From contig CANTVF010000009.1 in NCBI GenBank assembly GCA_947852905.1, positions 1 to 52,647 on the forward strand: a stretch of DNA of 52,647 bases, read 5' to 3'. Positions 1 through 7,294 of the stretch are shown piece after piece; positions within the stretch are counted from its first letter, which is position 1; the number at the start of each line of letters is the position of its first letter. A program made the translations under genes and the position numbers. The stretch comes from an uncultured Tidjanibacter sp. (GTDB lineage Bacteria; Bacteroidota; Bacteroidia; Bacteroidales; Rikenellaceae). A model generated the notes under the pieces. The model worked only from the letters and a program-made list of their open reading frames with translations. It was not told the DNA's origin and did not search any database.

Positions 1-330
1 CACCCTTCACATCCGTCGCCGTGTTCAGCATTCCGGAGAACTGCAAGCCCTTCACTTTCTTGGCCACGCCTACCAGTCCGGAAAACTGTACACCCTTCAC
101 ATCCGTCGCCGTGTTCAGCATTCCGGAGAACTGCAAGCCCTTCACCTTCTTGGCCACGCCTACCAGCCCGGAAAACTGTACACCCTTCACATCCGTTGCC
201 GTGTTCAACATTCCGGAGAATTGCAAGCCCTTCACCTTCTTGGCCACGCCTATCAGCCCGGAAAACTGTACACCCTTCACATCCGTTGCCGTGTTCAACA
301 TTCCGGAGAACTGCATACCCTTCGTCTTCC
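1..330. repeat. 90-bp tandem repeat, about 3.6 copies, continuing past the edge
   Basis: Units begin at 1, 91, 181 and 271. Copies 1 and 2 differ at two positions, copy 3 at a few more, and copy 4 is intact only for about its first 45 bases before diverging. Each unit encodes 30 residues (two 15-residue sub-repeats) of the minus-strand surface protein. The low divergence, compared with the degenerate repeats at 330-520, suggests recent duplication or homogenisation. Confidence 0.95.
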
Positions 331-697
331 CCGTGGCGTTGACCAGGCCTCCCAGTTGCAGACCGTTGTATGAGTCGCGGGTTAAGTTTACGAGGCCGCC
401 TATGGCCACACCTTTGCCCTCGTTGCCGATGTAGTTCACAGCTCCGGCCAGTTGCAAGCCAGCCGCATCGTGCAGTATTATGTTGCCGAGGCCGGCTATG
501 GCTAAACTGTTCTCGTTTTTCGATAGCCCCATCAATATGTTGACCGATGCTCCGTTAGTGTATTCGGCGGCCATGGCTCCGTTGGTGCTCAGAGGGTGTA
601 CGAGGCTGAGCTGGAATGCGGAATAACGGTTGTTGTCCTGTGCGTTCGTTGAAACGATATAAAACAGGCAGAGTACGAAAGTGAAGATTTTTTTCAT
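1..697 (-). CDS. Repeat-rich secreted/surface protein, C-terminal part cut by window edge
   Basis: The ATG is at 695-697 and the frame runs open off the left edge, so at least 232 residues are visible. An N-terminal signal peptide (MKKIFTFVLCLFYIVSTNAQ) predicts export. After about residue 60 the protein becomes a string of roughly 15-residue units with alternating consensus GVQFSGLVGVAKKVK and GLQFSGMLNTATDVK; the earlier units (LAGAVNY, AIGGLVN, QLGGLVN) are degenerate versions. This pattern of alternating hydrophobic and Gly/Ser residues with a polar turn resembles the LA_2272-type surface repeats of Bacteroidetes and suggests beta-strand hairpins. That family link is from memory, not a search. 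The last 3.5 double units are nearly identical at DNA level (see the repeat feature). Function unknown; envelope location is inferred from the signal peptide and repeat character. Confidence 0.8.
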   Translation of the reverse strand, partial: MKKIFTFVLCLFYIVSTNAQDNNRYSAFQLSLVHPLSTNGAMAAEYTNGASVNILMGLSKNENSLAIAGLGNIILHDAAGLQLAGAVNYIGNEGKGVAIGGLVNLTRDSYNGLQLGGLVNATGKTKGMQFSGMLNTATDVKGVQFSGLIGVAKKVKGLQFSGMLNTATDVKGVQFSGLVGVAKKVKGLQFSGMLNTATDVKGVQFSGLVGVAKKVKGLQFSGMLNTATDVKG

Positions 698-801
698 GGT
701 AATGCGGTAATGAAGTTATATCGATCGCATGTAGTCGTAACCTTTACGTGGACGATACGGTTGCAGGACGGATTGCTGCAACTTTAAATGGTACCTGCGT
801 A

Positions 802-809
802 CAAAGATA
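802..809 (-). promoter_or_regulatory. Bacteroidetes -7 box for the repeat protein
   Basis: On the minus strand this reads TATCTTTG, matching TAnnTTTG. It lies about 105 bases upstream of the start at 697. No TTG was found at the ideal -33 spacing; the nearest is 26 bases away. Confidence 0.4.
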
Positions 810-891
810 ATTGTTTGGCCGGGTATGTAAAATGACAACCGCACGATATACTGTTGTTTTCGTGGCAGGCGGTCGGATAATGCGGCGTTAT

Positions 892-2187
892 TCAGACTAG
901 GGCGCTTATCATGTAGAAACTGCCGCCTATGAATATCATATCTTCGGGACCGGCGAGTGCACGGGCACGTTCCAAAGCTTCCTTCGGCGTGCGGCACGTC
1001 TCTCCGGCGAGTCCGTGACGCATGCCGGCAGCGGTCAGCCGTTCGGCAGGCATTGCGCGCGGGGAATCGGCCTGCGTGAAGATGTAATATGCGTCGCGGG
1101 GCATCATGTCGAGGATGTGTTCCACGTCCTTGTCGGCGGCTACTCCGAGTACCATGTACAGCCGGTCGTAATGTTGCATGGCTATTTGGCGGACTATTTC
1201 CCTCATGCCATGTGTGTTGTGTCCGCCGTCGGCTACCGTCAGCGGTGCGGAGGACAATATCTGCCAGCGGCCTGTAAGTCCTGTCGATGCGGCGGCATGG
1301 CGGCACCCCTCCCTGAATGCGTCTTCGCTTATGCCTATGTCCGTCGTGCGGCGCAGAGTGTCCACGGCGGCGCATACCGTAGCGAGGTTTTTTCGCTGAT
1401 ATGTGCCGAGCAGGTCGAGTGTAACCTCTTCTGTCGTGCCTGTGCGCAGATCGGTCACAGTGAACGATTGCGCCTCGGTGCGGTGAGCTTCCTCGTTCGG
1501 TACGCAGTCGAACGTGCGGTCGGCGAACACTATTTCCGAGCCGCATTCACGGCACCGCTCGCGGAATACGGGCGCGCTCTGCGGATCGCTTTCGCCGATG
1601 ACAACCGGTACGCCCTGTTTTATGATGCCGGCCTTTTCGGCGGCTATGGCGCTTATGGTGTCTCCGAGTATGTCGGTATGGTCGAGCCCTATGTTCGTGA
1701 CGACGCTGAGCTGGGGGCGTATTATGTTGGTGGCGTCGAGCCGTCCGCCGAGTCCCGTTTCTATTACCGCTATGTCGGCTCCGGCCTCCGCGAAGTAGGC
1801 GAATGCCATGGCCGTGGTCAGTTCGAAATAGGAAAGGCCGAGTTCCTTGATATTATCGGCATGGCGTGTCAGAAAATCGGCGACGTAGTCTTGAGGCGCC
1901 ATGGCGCCGTCGAGACGTATGCGTTCGCGGAAGTCGTGAAGATGCGGCGATGTGAACAGGCCGGTGCGGTAGCCTGCCGCACTGAGTATGGAGGCGAGCG
2001 TGTGGCATACGGAGCCTTTGCCGTTAGTGCCTGCTACGTGTATGGTCCTGTATGAGTTCTGCGGGTCGCCCATGATGCGGCACATGGCCGTAATGCTGTC
2101 GAGACCGCCCTTGTATGCGGTACGTCCCGCTGTCTGGAACGACACCAGATTGTCGTTCATGAATGCCAACGCTTGCGAGTAGTTCAT
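892..2187 (-). CDS. folC: Bifunctional folylpolyglutamate synthase / dihydrofolate synthase
   Basis: This enzyme adds glutamate to folates (and to dihydropteroate) in the cytoplasm with ATP, making the retained, active cofactor. At 431 residues it is normal for the Mur-ligase-like FolC family. The P-loop GTNGKGS is at 53-59. The folate/ATP segment TSPHLHDFRERI is at 79-90, ETGLGGRLDATN at 143-154, and the EKAGIIK region with the conserved Lys at 184-190. The C-terminal domain has DGGHNTHGM, a variant of the usual DGAHNP motif. It lies 77 bases downstream of lnt on the same strand and probably shares its transcript. Confidence 0.95.
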   Translation of the reverse strand: MNYSQALAFMNDNLVSFQTAGRTAYKGGLDSITAMCRIMGDPQNSYRTIHVAGTNGKGSVCHTLASILSAAGYRTGLFTSPHLHDFRERIRLDGAMAPQDYVADFLTRHADNIKELGLSYFELTTAMAFAYFAEAGADIAVIETGLGGRLDATNIIRPQLSVVTNIGLDHTDILGDTISAIAAEKAGIIKQGVPVVIGESDPQSAPVFRERCRECGSEIVFADRTFDCVPNEEAHRTEAQSFTVTDLRTGTTEEVTLDLLGTYQRKNLATVCAAVDTLRRTTDIGISEDAFREGCRHAAASTGLTGRWQILSSAPLTVADGGHNTHGMREIVRQIAMQHYDRLYMVLGVAADKDVEHILDMMPRDAYYIFTQADSPRAMPAERLTAAGMRHGLAGETCRTPKEALERARALAGPEDMIFIGGSFYMISALV

Positions 2188-2264
2188 CGCGTTATGTTTT
2201 ATGTTTTACGGCTTTCTGTGCAATAGTGTGCATCTCGCCGGCGGGTGTTTCGCCCGACGAGTCG

Positions 2265-3851
2265 CTATTCCACGATGTGGGAACGCTTGCGGAAGCGGTA
2301 CACCACGAAGTATAGTATGGACAGTAGGAATACGTATCCTCCTATTCGTCCGAGATAGTCGCCGTAGGCGGCGTAGAAAGTCACCTTGTCGGAGAGCGGC
2401 AGTTCTCGCGTGATTATGCCGCGCACGTCCCAGCCGAGCGTCTGGAGAACGTCGCCGCGCGGGTTTATGAATCCCGAAATACCCGTGTTGGCGCTGCGGC
2501 CTATGTACCTGCGCGTCTCTATGGCTCTCATTCGCGAGAACGAGAAGTGCTGTTTGTAACCGGGGGTGTCGCCCCACCAGCCGTCGTTGGTGACTACGAA
2601 AATGACCTGTGCGCCGCGGGCGGCGAAAGTGGCGAAATGCTCGCCGTAAACCGATTCGTAGCATATCGGTGCGGCCGAACTGACCGTGGTGCCGTCGGCG
2701 GTGCGCAGTCGGAATATGCGGTAGTAATTGTCAGTGCCGAGTTGTCCGGTTGTGCCTCCGAGGTCTATTATGAATTTGGAGATCGGTTTCAGGATGTTCA
2801 TGAACGGCATCATTTCCGTTCCGATGACCAGTTTCGCTTTGTGATGCACCGCGACGCGGCCGGTGGAGTCTATTGCCAGCGCGCTGTTGTAGACGTCGTA
2901 CCACCATGTCCCGTCATAAGATTCGCGTGCCGTGACGGAAGCCTCCGATTCGTCGGCATAATGTTTCAGTGTGGTAGCCCCGGCGATGAATTGCGCAGAC
3001 GGCCTTTGCGTTCGGATAAATTCTATGTACCGCCTTACCGATGGGGAGCCGACGAGGTTGTGTTCCCATATGTTGTCGTCCACGGCCGTCTCCGGCAGCA
3101 GGATGAAATCGACGTCAGCGGGAGTCTGTGCTGCGAGCGACAGCATGATGGCATCCTGTTCCGACTGCGGCATTACGAATTTTTCGGTATAAGGCTCGAT
3201 GTTGGGTTGTACGGCAGTCACCTTTACCGTGCGCGATGCAGGTTCTTCCCAGCTCAGGTATATGACGCCTGAGATTATAAGCGGTATGGCCACCCATGCC
3301 GCCTCGCGTATCCACCAACGGCGGTTGCGGACGGTCAGCGCTTTGTAAAGCAGTAGGTTGGAGACGAGTACCCATAACGAGCCGCCCAGTACTCCGGTGT
3401 ATTCGTACCATTGTATCGCCCAAGTATCGTTTGCGAAGCCGTTGCCGAGCAGCAGCCACGGGAATGAAATCTGGCCGTTGAGGTAAATGTATTCCGCTGC
3501 CAGCCAGCCGCAGACCAGTACCACGAACGACAGCGGCTCGGCGCTGCGTTTGCTGACGTAATGGTATATCATGAATACTCCGCCGAAAAGTACCACCTGT
3601 ACTATCGTCGCGGCGAATACCCCTACGGGGGCGGCGTTCCATACCCACCATATCGTAGCTACGGACCACAGCGTGAATGTCAGTGCGGTCCAGCCCGCCA
3701 TACGCCAGAAGTCTCGGCGCGAGGGACCGTAGCTGCGGCTTATGAGCAGCAGCGGCACCAGTGCCGCGAGCAGTGTCAGACCGGTGATGCGCAGCCAGCC
3801 GGCCGCGAGCAGGATTACGCTGCACAGTATGAGTAGGACTTTCCGTTTCAT
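2265..3851 (-). CDS. lnt: Apolipoprotein N-acyltransferase
   Basis: Lnt transfers the third acyl chain onto the N-terminal Cys of lipoproteins in the inner membrane, which fits a window rich in lipoproteins. The 528 residues begin with several hydrophobic segments (about 5-36, 53-68, 78-97, 106-125 and 155-170, plus 186-200). A nitrilase-like periplasmic domain follows and a last helix lies near 505-520. The catalytic triad is visible: Glu254 (LLPETAV), Lys338 (HHKAKLV) and Cys397 (APICYES). I chose the ATG at 3851 because the frame extends 30 codons upstream without hydrophobic or conserved character and overlaps the putative promoter at 3939-3946. It is followed by folC. Confidence 0.93.
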   Translation of the reverse strand: MKRKVLLILCSVILLAAGWLRITGLTLLAALVPLLLISRSYGPSRRDFWRMAGWTALTFTLWSVATIWWVWNAAPVGVFAATIVQVVLFGGVFMIYHYVSKRSAEPLSFVVLVCGWLAAEYIYLNGQISFPWLLLGNGFANDTWAIQWYEYTGVLGGSLWVLVSNLLLYKALTVRNRRWWIREAAWVAIPLIISGVIYLSWEEPASRTVKVTAVQPNIEPYTEKFVMPQSEQDAIMLSLAAQTPADVDFILLPETAVDDNIWEHNLVGSPSVRRYIEFIRTQRPSAQFIAGATTLKHYADESEASVTARESYDGTWWYDVYNSALAIDSTGRVAVHHKAKLVIGTEMMPFMNILKPISKFIIDLGGTTGQLGTDNYYRIFRLRTADGTTVSSAAPICYESVYGEHFATFAARGAQVIFVVTNDGWWGDTPGYKQHFSFSRMRAIETRRYIGRSANTGISGFINPRGDVLQTLGWDVRGIITRELPLSDKVTFYAAYGDYLGRIGGYVFLLSILYFVVYRFRKRSHIVE

Positions 3852-3938
3852 CGTATAATCGTTTTTGTCGTGGGGCGGTTTCGCGGTTACGGTTGCTGCC
3901 GCACCTTTGGTTTTCTCGCGTATGCATGACGCGCACCG

Positions 3939-3946
3939 CAAATATA
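3939..3946 (-). promoter_or_regulatory. -7 box for lnt-folC
   Basis: The minus strand reads TATATTTG. Transcription would start near 3932, inside the upstream extension of the lnt frame, which supports the lnt start at 3851. No good -33 TTG was seen. Confidence 0.45.
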
Positions 3947-4112
3947 ACGCATAATTTCGATGTTGCGGATCGCGTGCGGTTTTCTCGCAGGTGGCGTCTG
4001 AATATGAATGCGGCAGACGGGTGTGTCCTATTGTGAGTGAGCCTTGCGGTGCAGTATGTCGGGTGCGTGTAATAAAATCATCCGGAGAGGCGGTTTATAC
4101 GGTCATTCTTAC

Positions 4113-4120
4113 TACTTTTG
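4113..4120 (+). promoter_or_regulatory. -7 box candidate for the LysE-cmk-ispH run
   Basis: TACTTTTG matches TAnnTTTG. The leader to 4321 would be about 190 bases. No clear -33 element. Confidence 0.35.
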
Positions 4121-4145
4121 TAACATTATAGCTGCGGATTATTCC

Positions 4146-4157
4146 GCCGTTAACGGC
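4146..4157. promoter_or_regulatory. 12-bp perfect palindrome, possible operator
   Basis: GCCGTTAACGGC is perfectly self-complementary and lies 26 bases after the -7 candidate at 4113-4120, just past the expected transcription start. The position suits a repressor site for the exporter gene, but this rests on symmetry and location alone. Confidence 0.3.
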
Positions 4158-4320
4158 TTTGTCCGGGACTATATGCAGTACCTTAGCCGTTACGATACGG
4201 ATATGGCGGTTGCCCGTGCAACGGTGTGCCGATGAGGACTGCCGTAATTCCGTGTCCGGTGTGTTTGTCATGGCAGAGGCATCTTGCGTGCGGCTGCGGC
4301 TTTTATGATCGTCATTTCGT

Positions 4321-4974
4321 ATGTGGATAGATATATTCGTTCGTGGAATACTTATAGGGCTCGTCGTCTCTATGTTTTCGATAGGGCCGGTGGGGGTGTT
4401 GTGCATGCAGCGCACGCTCAGCAAGGGGCAGAGTTCCGGATTCTTTTCTGGTGTCGGAGCGGCCATGGCCGATACGGTATATGCCACGATTGCGTTTTTC
4501 GCTCTCGCCTTCGTCCATGATTTCGTCGAGAACAATATCTTCTGGCTGAAGATATTCGGCGGCATCTGCGTAGTGGGTGTGGGAGTGTACATATTCTTGC
4601 AGAATCCGGTGGTGCAGATACGTCGCAACCGTTCCGGCAAGGGGTCGCTGTGGCGCGATTTTTTGTCCATATTCCTATTCACGATAGCCAATCCGGTCAT
4701 TACGCTCGTCTTCGTGGGGCTGTTCGCCATGTTCGGCATAAGCAACGATGCCGGCGATCTGAACGGTGTGGCTATGCTCGTTGGCGTACTCGCCGGAGCC
4801 GTGGGTTGGTGGTTTCTGCTTTCGGTACTGCTCAACATTTACCGGAAGAGGTTTCGGCCGCGTTACCTGTTGTGGATGAACAGGATTGCCGGGCTGTTCG
4901 TCATGTTGCTCGGATTGATCACGGTCCTTTCGTCTATTCTTAATTTTCATCTCGATGCATTCCTCTCAAGATAA
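4321..4974 (+). CDS. LysE/RhtB-family amino-acid exporter
   Basis: This 217-residue inner-membrane protein has about six hydrophobic segments (roughly 7-28, 42-63, 70-90, 108-130, 140-168 and 188-208) and the family's early IGPVGVLCMQRTL motif near 21-33, where LysE/RhtB proteins carry a conserved Gly-Pro. Such proteins export amino acids or similar small metabolites by proton antiport. The substrate cannot be told from sequence. Its last 20 bases overlap the start of cmk, implying co-transcription and possibly translational coupling. Confidence 0.85.
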   Translation: MWIDIFVRGILIGLVVSMFSIGPVGVLCMQRTLSKGQSSGFFSGVGAAMADTVYATIAFFALAFVHDFVENNIFWLKIFGGICVVGVGVYIFLQNPVVQIRRNRSGKGSLWRDFLSIFLFTIANPVITLVFVGLFAMFGISNDAGDLNGVAMLVGVLAGAVGWWFLLSVLLNIYRKRFRPRYLLWMNRIAGLFVMLLGLITVLSSILNFHLDAFLSR

Positions 4975-5671
4975 TACGGGCCGTAGGCGGATCGTCATTG
5001 CGATAGACGGTTTTTCGTCGGGCGGCAAAAGTACGTTCGCCAGAATGCTCGCCGCGCGGCTGGGCTACATATTCATAGATACCGGCGCCATGTATCGTGC
5101 CGTGACGCTTTACGGACTGACACACGGCGCTATAGACGGCGACCGGGTGGATGCCGATCGTCTTGTCGGAATGCTCGATGACATAGATATCACTTTCCGG
5201 TTCAACCCTGCCCGGCAGGCGAGCGACGTCTATGTCAACGGACAGTGCGTCGAGGACAGGATACGCGGCATAGAGGTGAGCCGTGCGGTGAGTTCGGTGA
5301 GCCGCATTCCGGCCGTCAGGAAGAAACTCGTTGCCCTGCAGCAACAAATGGGACGCGACAAAGGGGTGGTTATGGATGGTCGCGACATAGGCACGGTGGT
5401 GTTTCCCGATGCCGAGTTGAAAATATTCATGACCGCCGATCCGCATGTGAGGGCCGAGCGCCGTTACCGCGAACTCGCTGCGGCAGGCGAGACAGTTTCC
5501 CTCGAAGAGATAGAGCGTAACATACGTGAACGCGATCTGGCGGACCAGACGAGGGAGATAAGTCCGTTGCGTAAGGCGCCGGATGCCGAAGTGCTCGACA
5601 ACAGTCGCATGACCGTGGAGGAGCAGCTCGCATGGGTGGAGCCGCTGATAAGGGAACGTACCGGAGCTTGA
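4955..5671 (+). CDS. cmk: Cytidylate kinase
   Basis: Cmk phosphorylates CMP and dCMP to the diphosphates with ATP in the cytoplasm. The 238-residue protein has the P-loop GFSSGGKS (19-26), substrate motif DTGAMYRAV (42-50) and the DGRDIGTVVFPDAELKIF block (141-158) with the CMP-binding Arg/Asp. A basic lid (ERNIRERDLADQTREISPL) lies near 187-205. The start overlaps the exporter by 20 bases; no later Met precedes the P-loop. ispH follows after a 152-base gap, a pairing seen in several Bacteroidetes and Firmicutes. Confidence 0.95.
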   Translation: MHSSQDNTGRRRIVIAIDGFSSGGKSTFARMLAARLGYIFIDTGAMYRAVTLYGLTHGAIDGDRVDADRLVGMLDDIDITFRFNPARQASDVYVNGQCVEDRIRGIEVSRAVSSVSRIPAVRKKLVALQQQMGRDKGVVMDGRDIGTVVFPDAELKIFMTADPHVRAERRYRELAAAGETVSLEEIERNIRERDLADQTREISPLRKAPDAEVLDNSRMTVEEQLAWVEPLIRERTGA

Positions 5672-5823
5672 CGGCGTCGCGGCTGATAGGTACGGCGGCG
5701 GTTGAATGGGACCCGTTGAAGATGCGGCAAGAAGAGAGTATGAGGAAACTGAGCCTGTCTCAGAGTGGGACGTCGCGTTGCACAACGGGACGTTTAAAGG
5801 CGAAATAATTACGGAGTCGTATC

Positions 5824-6732
5824 ATGGAGAATAATAAAAAGGCTATATCCGCTGAAGGGGGGATCCGTATAGAGATAGATCCGGATTCGGGTTTCTGTTT
5901 CGGCGTGGTGAACGCCATTTCGAAGGCGGAGAAGTCGTTGGCGGGGGGCGAAGTCTTCTCGCTGGGCGATATAGTTCATAACCGGCTCGAAGTGCAACGT
6001 CTGGAGGAGTTGGGGCTTCGGACTGTGGAACACGACGATCTGCCGCGGTTGTCGGGCAAGAGGCTGTTGATTCGTGCGCACGGAGAACCGCCCTCGACCT
6101 ATCGGGAGGCCGAGCGTTTCGGAATAGAGATTATCGATGCGACATGTCCCGTGGTAGCCAACCTGCAGAGGATTGTGGCCGACGCCTATCGCAGCATGGC
6201 CGAGTGCGGCGGACAGGTGGTGATTCTCGGCAAGCACGGTCATGCCGAGGTGGTCGGACTGGCCGGACAGACGCAGGGTAATGCCGTGATAATAGACGGC
6301 GAAGAGGAACTCGACGCCGTGGATTTTTCCCGTCCCATATATTTTTTAGCCCAGACTACACAAAGTCTGGACCTGTTCGGACGGCTGGCCGAAAAGATAA
6401 TGCAGCGTTCCCAGTGTCCCGACAAGGTTACGATACGCGACACAATTTGCCGTCAGGTATCGAGCCGGGAGGCTCATCTGCGCGAATTTGCGGGGCGTTT
6501 CGATGCGGTGATATTCGTAAGCGGACACAAAAGCTCCAACGGTAAGGTGCTTTACGGAGTCTGCCGTGAGGCCAATCCCCGGTGTTACAATATAGAGGAT
6601 TGCGGAGAACTGCGCATGGAATGGTTCGATGGTTGCCGTTCCGTAGGAATATGCGGGGCTACGTCCACTCCGCAGTGGCTTATGGAGAAAGTCGCTGCTC
6701 AGGTGGAACTTTTGTTGCGGCAAAAGTCTTAG
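5824..6732 (+). CDS. ispH: 4-hydroxy-3-methylbut-2-enyl diphosphate reductase
   Basis: IspH carries out the last step of the non-mevalonate isoprenoid pathway, reducing HMBPP to IPP and DMAPP with a [4Fe-4S] cluster. The 302 residues carry the three cluster cysteines: Cys25 (GFCFGV), Cys108 (DATCPVV) and Cys209 (DTICRQV). Substrate residues are His52 (VHN), His86 (RAHGE) and the GKHGHAE stretch at 136-142 with its Glu. The SGHKSSNGKVLY segment (233-244) and GICGATSTP near the C-terminus complete the family pattern. It is a cytoplasmic enzyme in the same direction as cmk. Confidence 0.96.
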   Translation: MENNKKAISAEGGIRIEIDPDSGFCFGVVNAISKAEKSLAGGEVFSLGDIVHNRLEVQRLEELGLRTVEHDDLPRLSGKRLLIRAHGEPPSTYREAERFGIEIIDATCPVVANLQRIVADAYRSMAECGGQVVILGKHGHAEVVGLAGQTQGNAVIIDGEEELDAVDFSRPIYFLAQTTQSLDLFGRLAEKIMQRSQCPDKVTIRDTICRQVSSREAHLREFAGRFDAVIFVSGHKSSNGKVLYGVCREANPRCYNIEDCGELRMEWFDGCRSVGICGATSTPQWLMEKVAAQVELLLRQKS

Positions 6733-6808
6733 TTGACAGAATAAAACGACTTCGGCGGACGTTCTTGGAAAAGACGTAGTCGAGGATTGACAAATAGGTG
6801 ATTGGAAT

Positions 6809-7294
6809 ATGAAGATGAGTACTGGAAAATATATACGCAGGGCGGTCGGTTATTTCGTCAAGCTGCTCGTGTTGGTAGTCGTGCTGTACCTGTTGCTGTT
6901 CGTGACGGGATCGGCCAAGGTGAGTGCGGAGTTGTTCGTGCGCGAATTGGTCACGACGCCTCGCGGATTGATATTGCTCGCCGCGCTCGCTGTGTTGTCG
7001 GCGTTCTATCCGCGTTTCGGATATGTGAGCCGTAAGATAGACGGCGTTTCGCTCGATGGCGACCGGGAGATGATAATCAATGCGTTCCATTCGGCCGGGT
7101 ATGTTATGGCCTCGGAGGAGCAGGGGCGTAGGATGAGTTTCAGGGCGAGTTCGCTGTTGCGCCGGTTGTGGCTTACGTTCGATGATGCAGTGACTGTGAC
7201 GGCCGCGGAAGACGGAATATTGCTTGAGGGAATACGTAAGGAGACGGTGCACGCCCAGTTCCGTATAAACACATATTTGCAGAACAGACGATGA
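6809..7294 (+). CDS. Small membrane protein coupled to the S41 protease, function unknown
   Basis: The product has 161 residues with two hydrophobic segments, about 11-33 and 50-66, and a soluble, mildly basic C-terminal part of about 90 residues. I do not recognise the family. Its TGA overlaps the ATG of the S41 protease (7291-7294, ATGA), a classic translational-coupling arrangement, so the two products may work together at the membrane. An alternative start is Met3 (6815). The soluble part starting near 68 (KIDGVSLDGDRE) has strand-like character. Confidence 0.75.
   Translation: MKMSTGKYIRRAVGYFVKLLVLVVVLYLLLFVTGSAKVSAELFVRELVTTPRGLILLAALAVLSAFYPRFGYVSRKIDGVSLDGDREMIINAFHSAGYVMASEEQGRRMSFRASSLLRRLWLTFDDAVTVTAAEDGILLEGIRKETVHAQFRINTYLQNRR

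Larger units (their letters stand above)
3852..4320. other. Divergent intergenic region between lnt and the LysE-type exporter
   Basis: These 469 bases hold no convincing gene. They contain -7 boxes in both directions (3939-3946 minus, 4113-4120 plus) and a 12-bp palindrome at 4146-4157. The short open frames here have no recognisable protein features. Confidence 0.6.
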
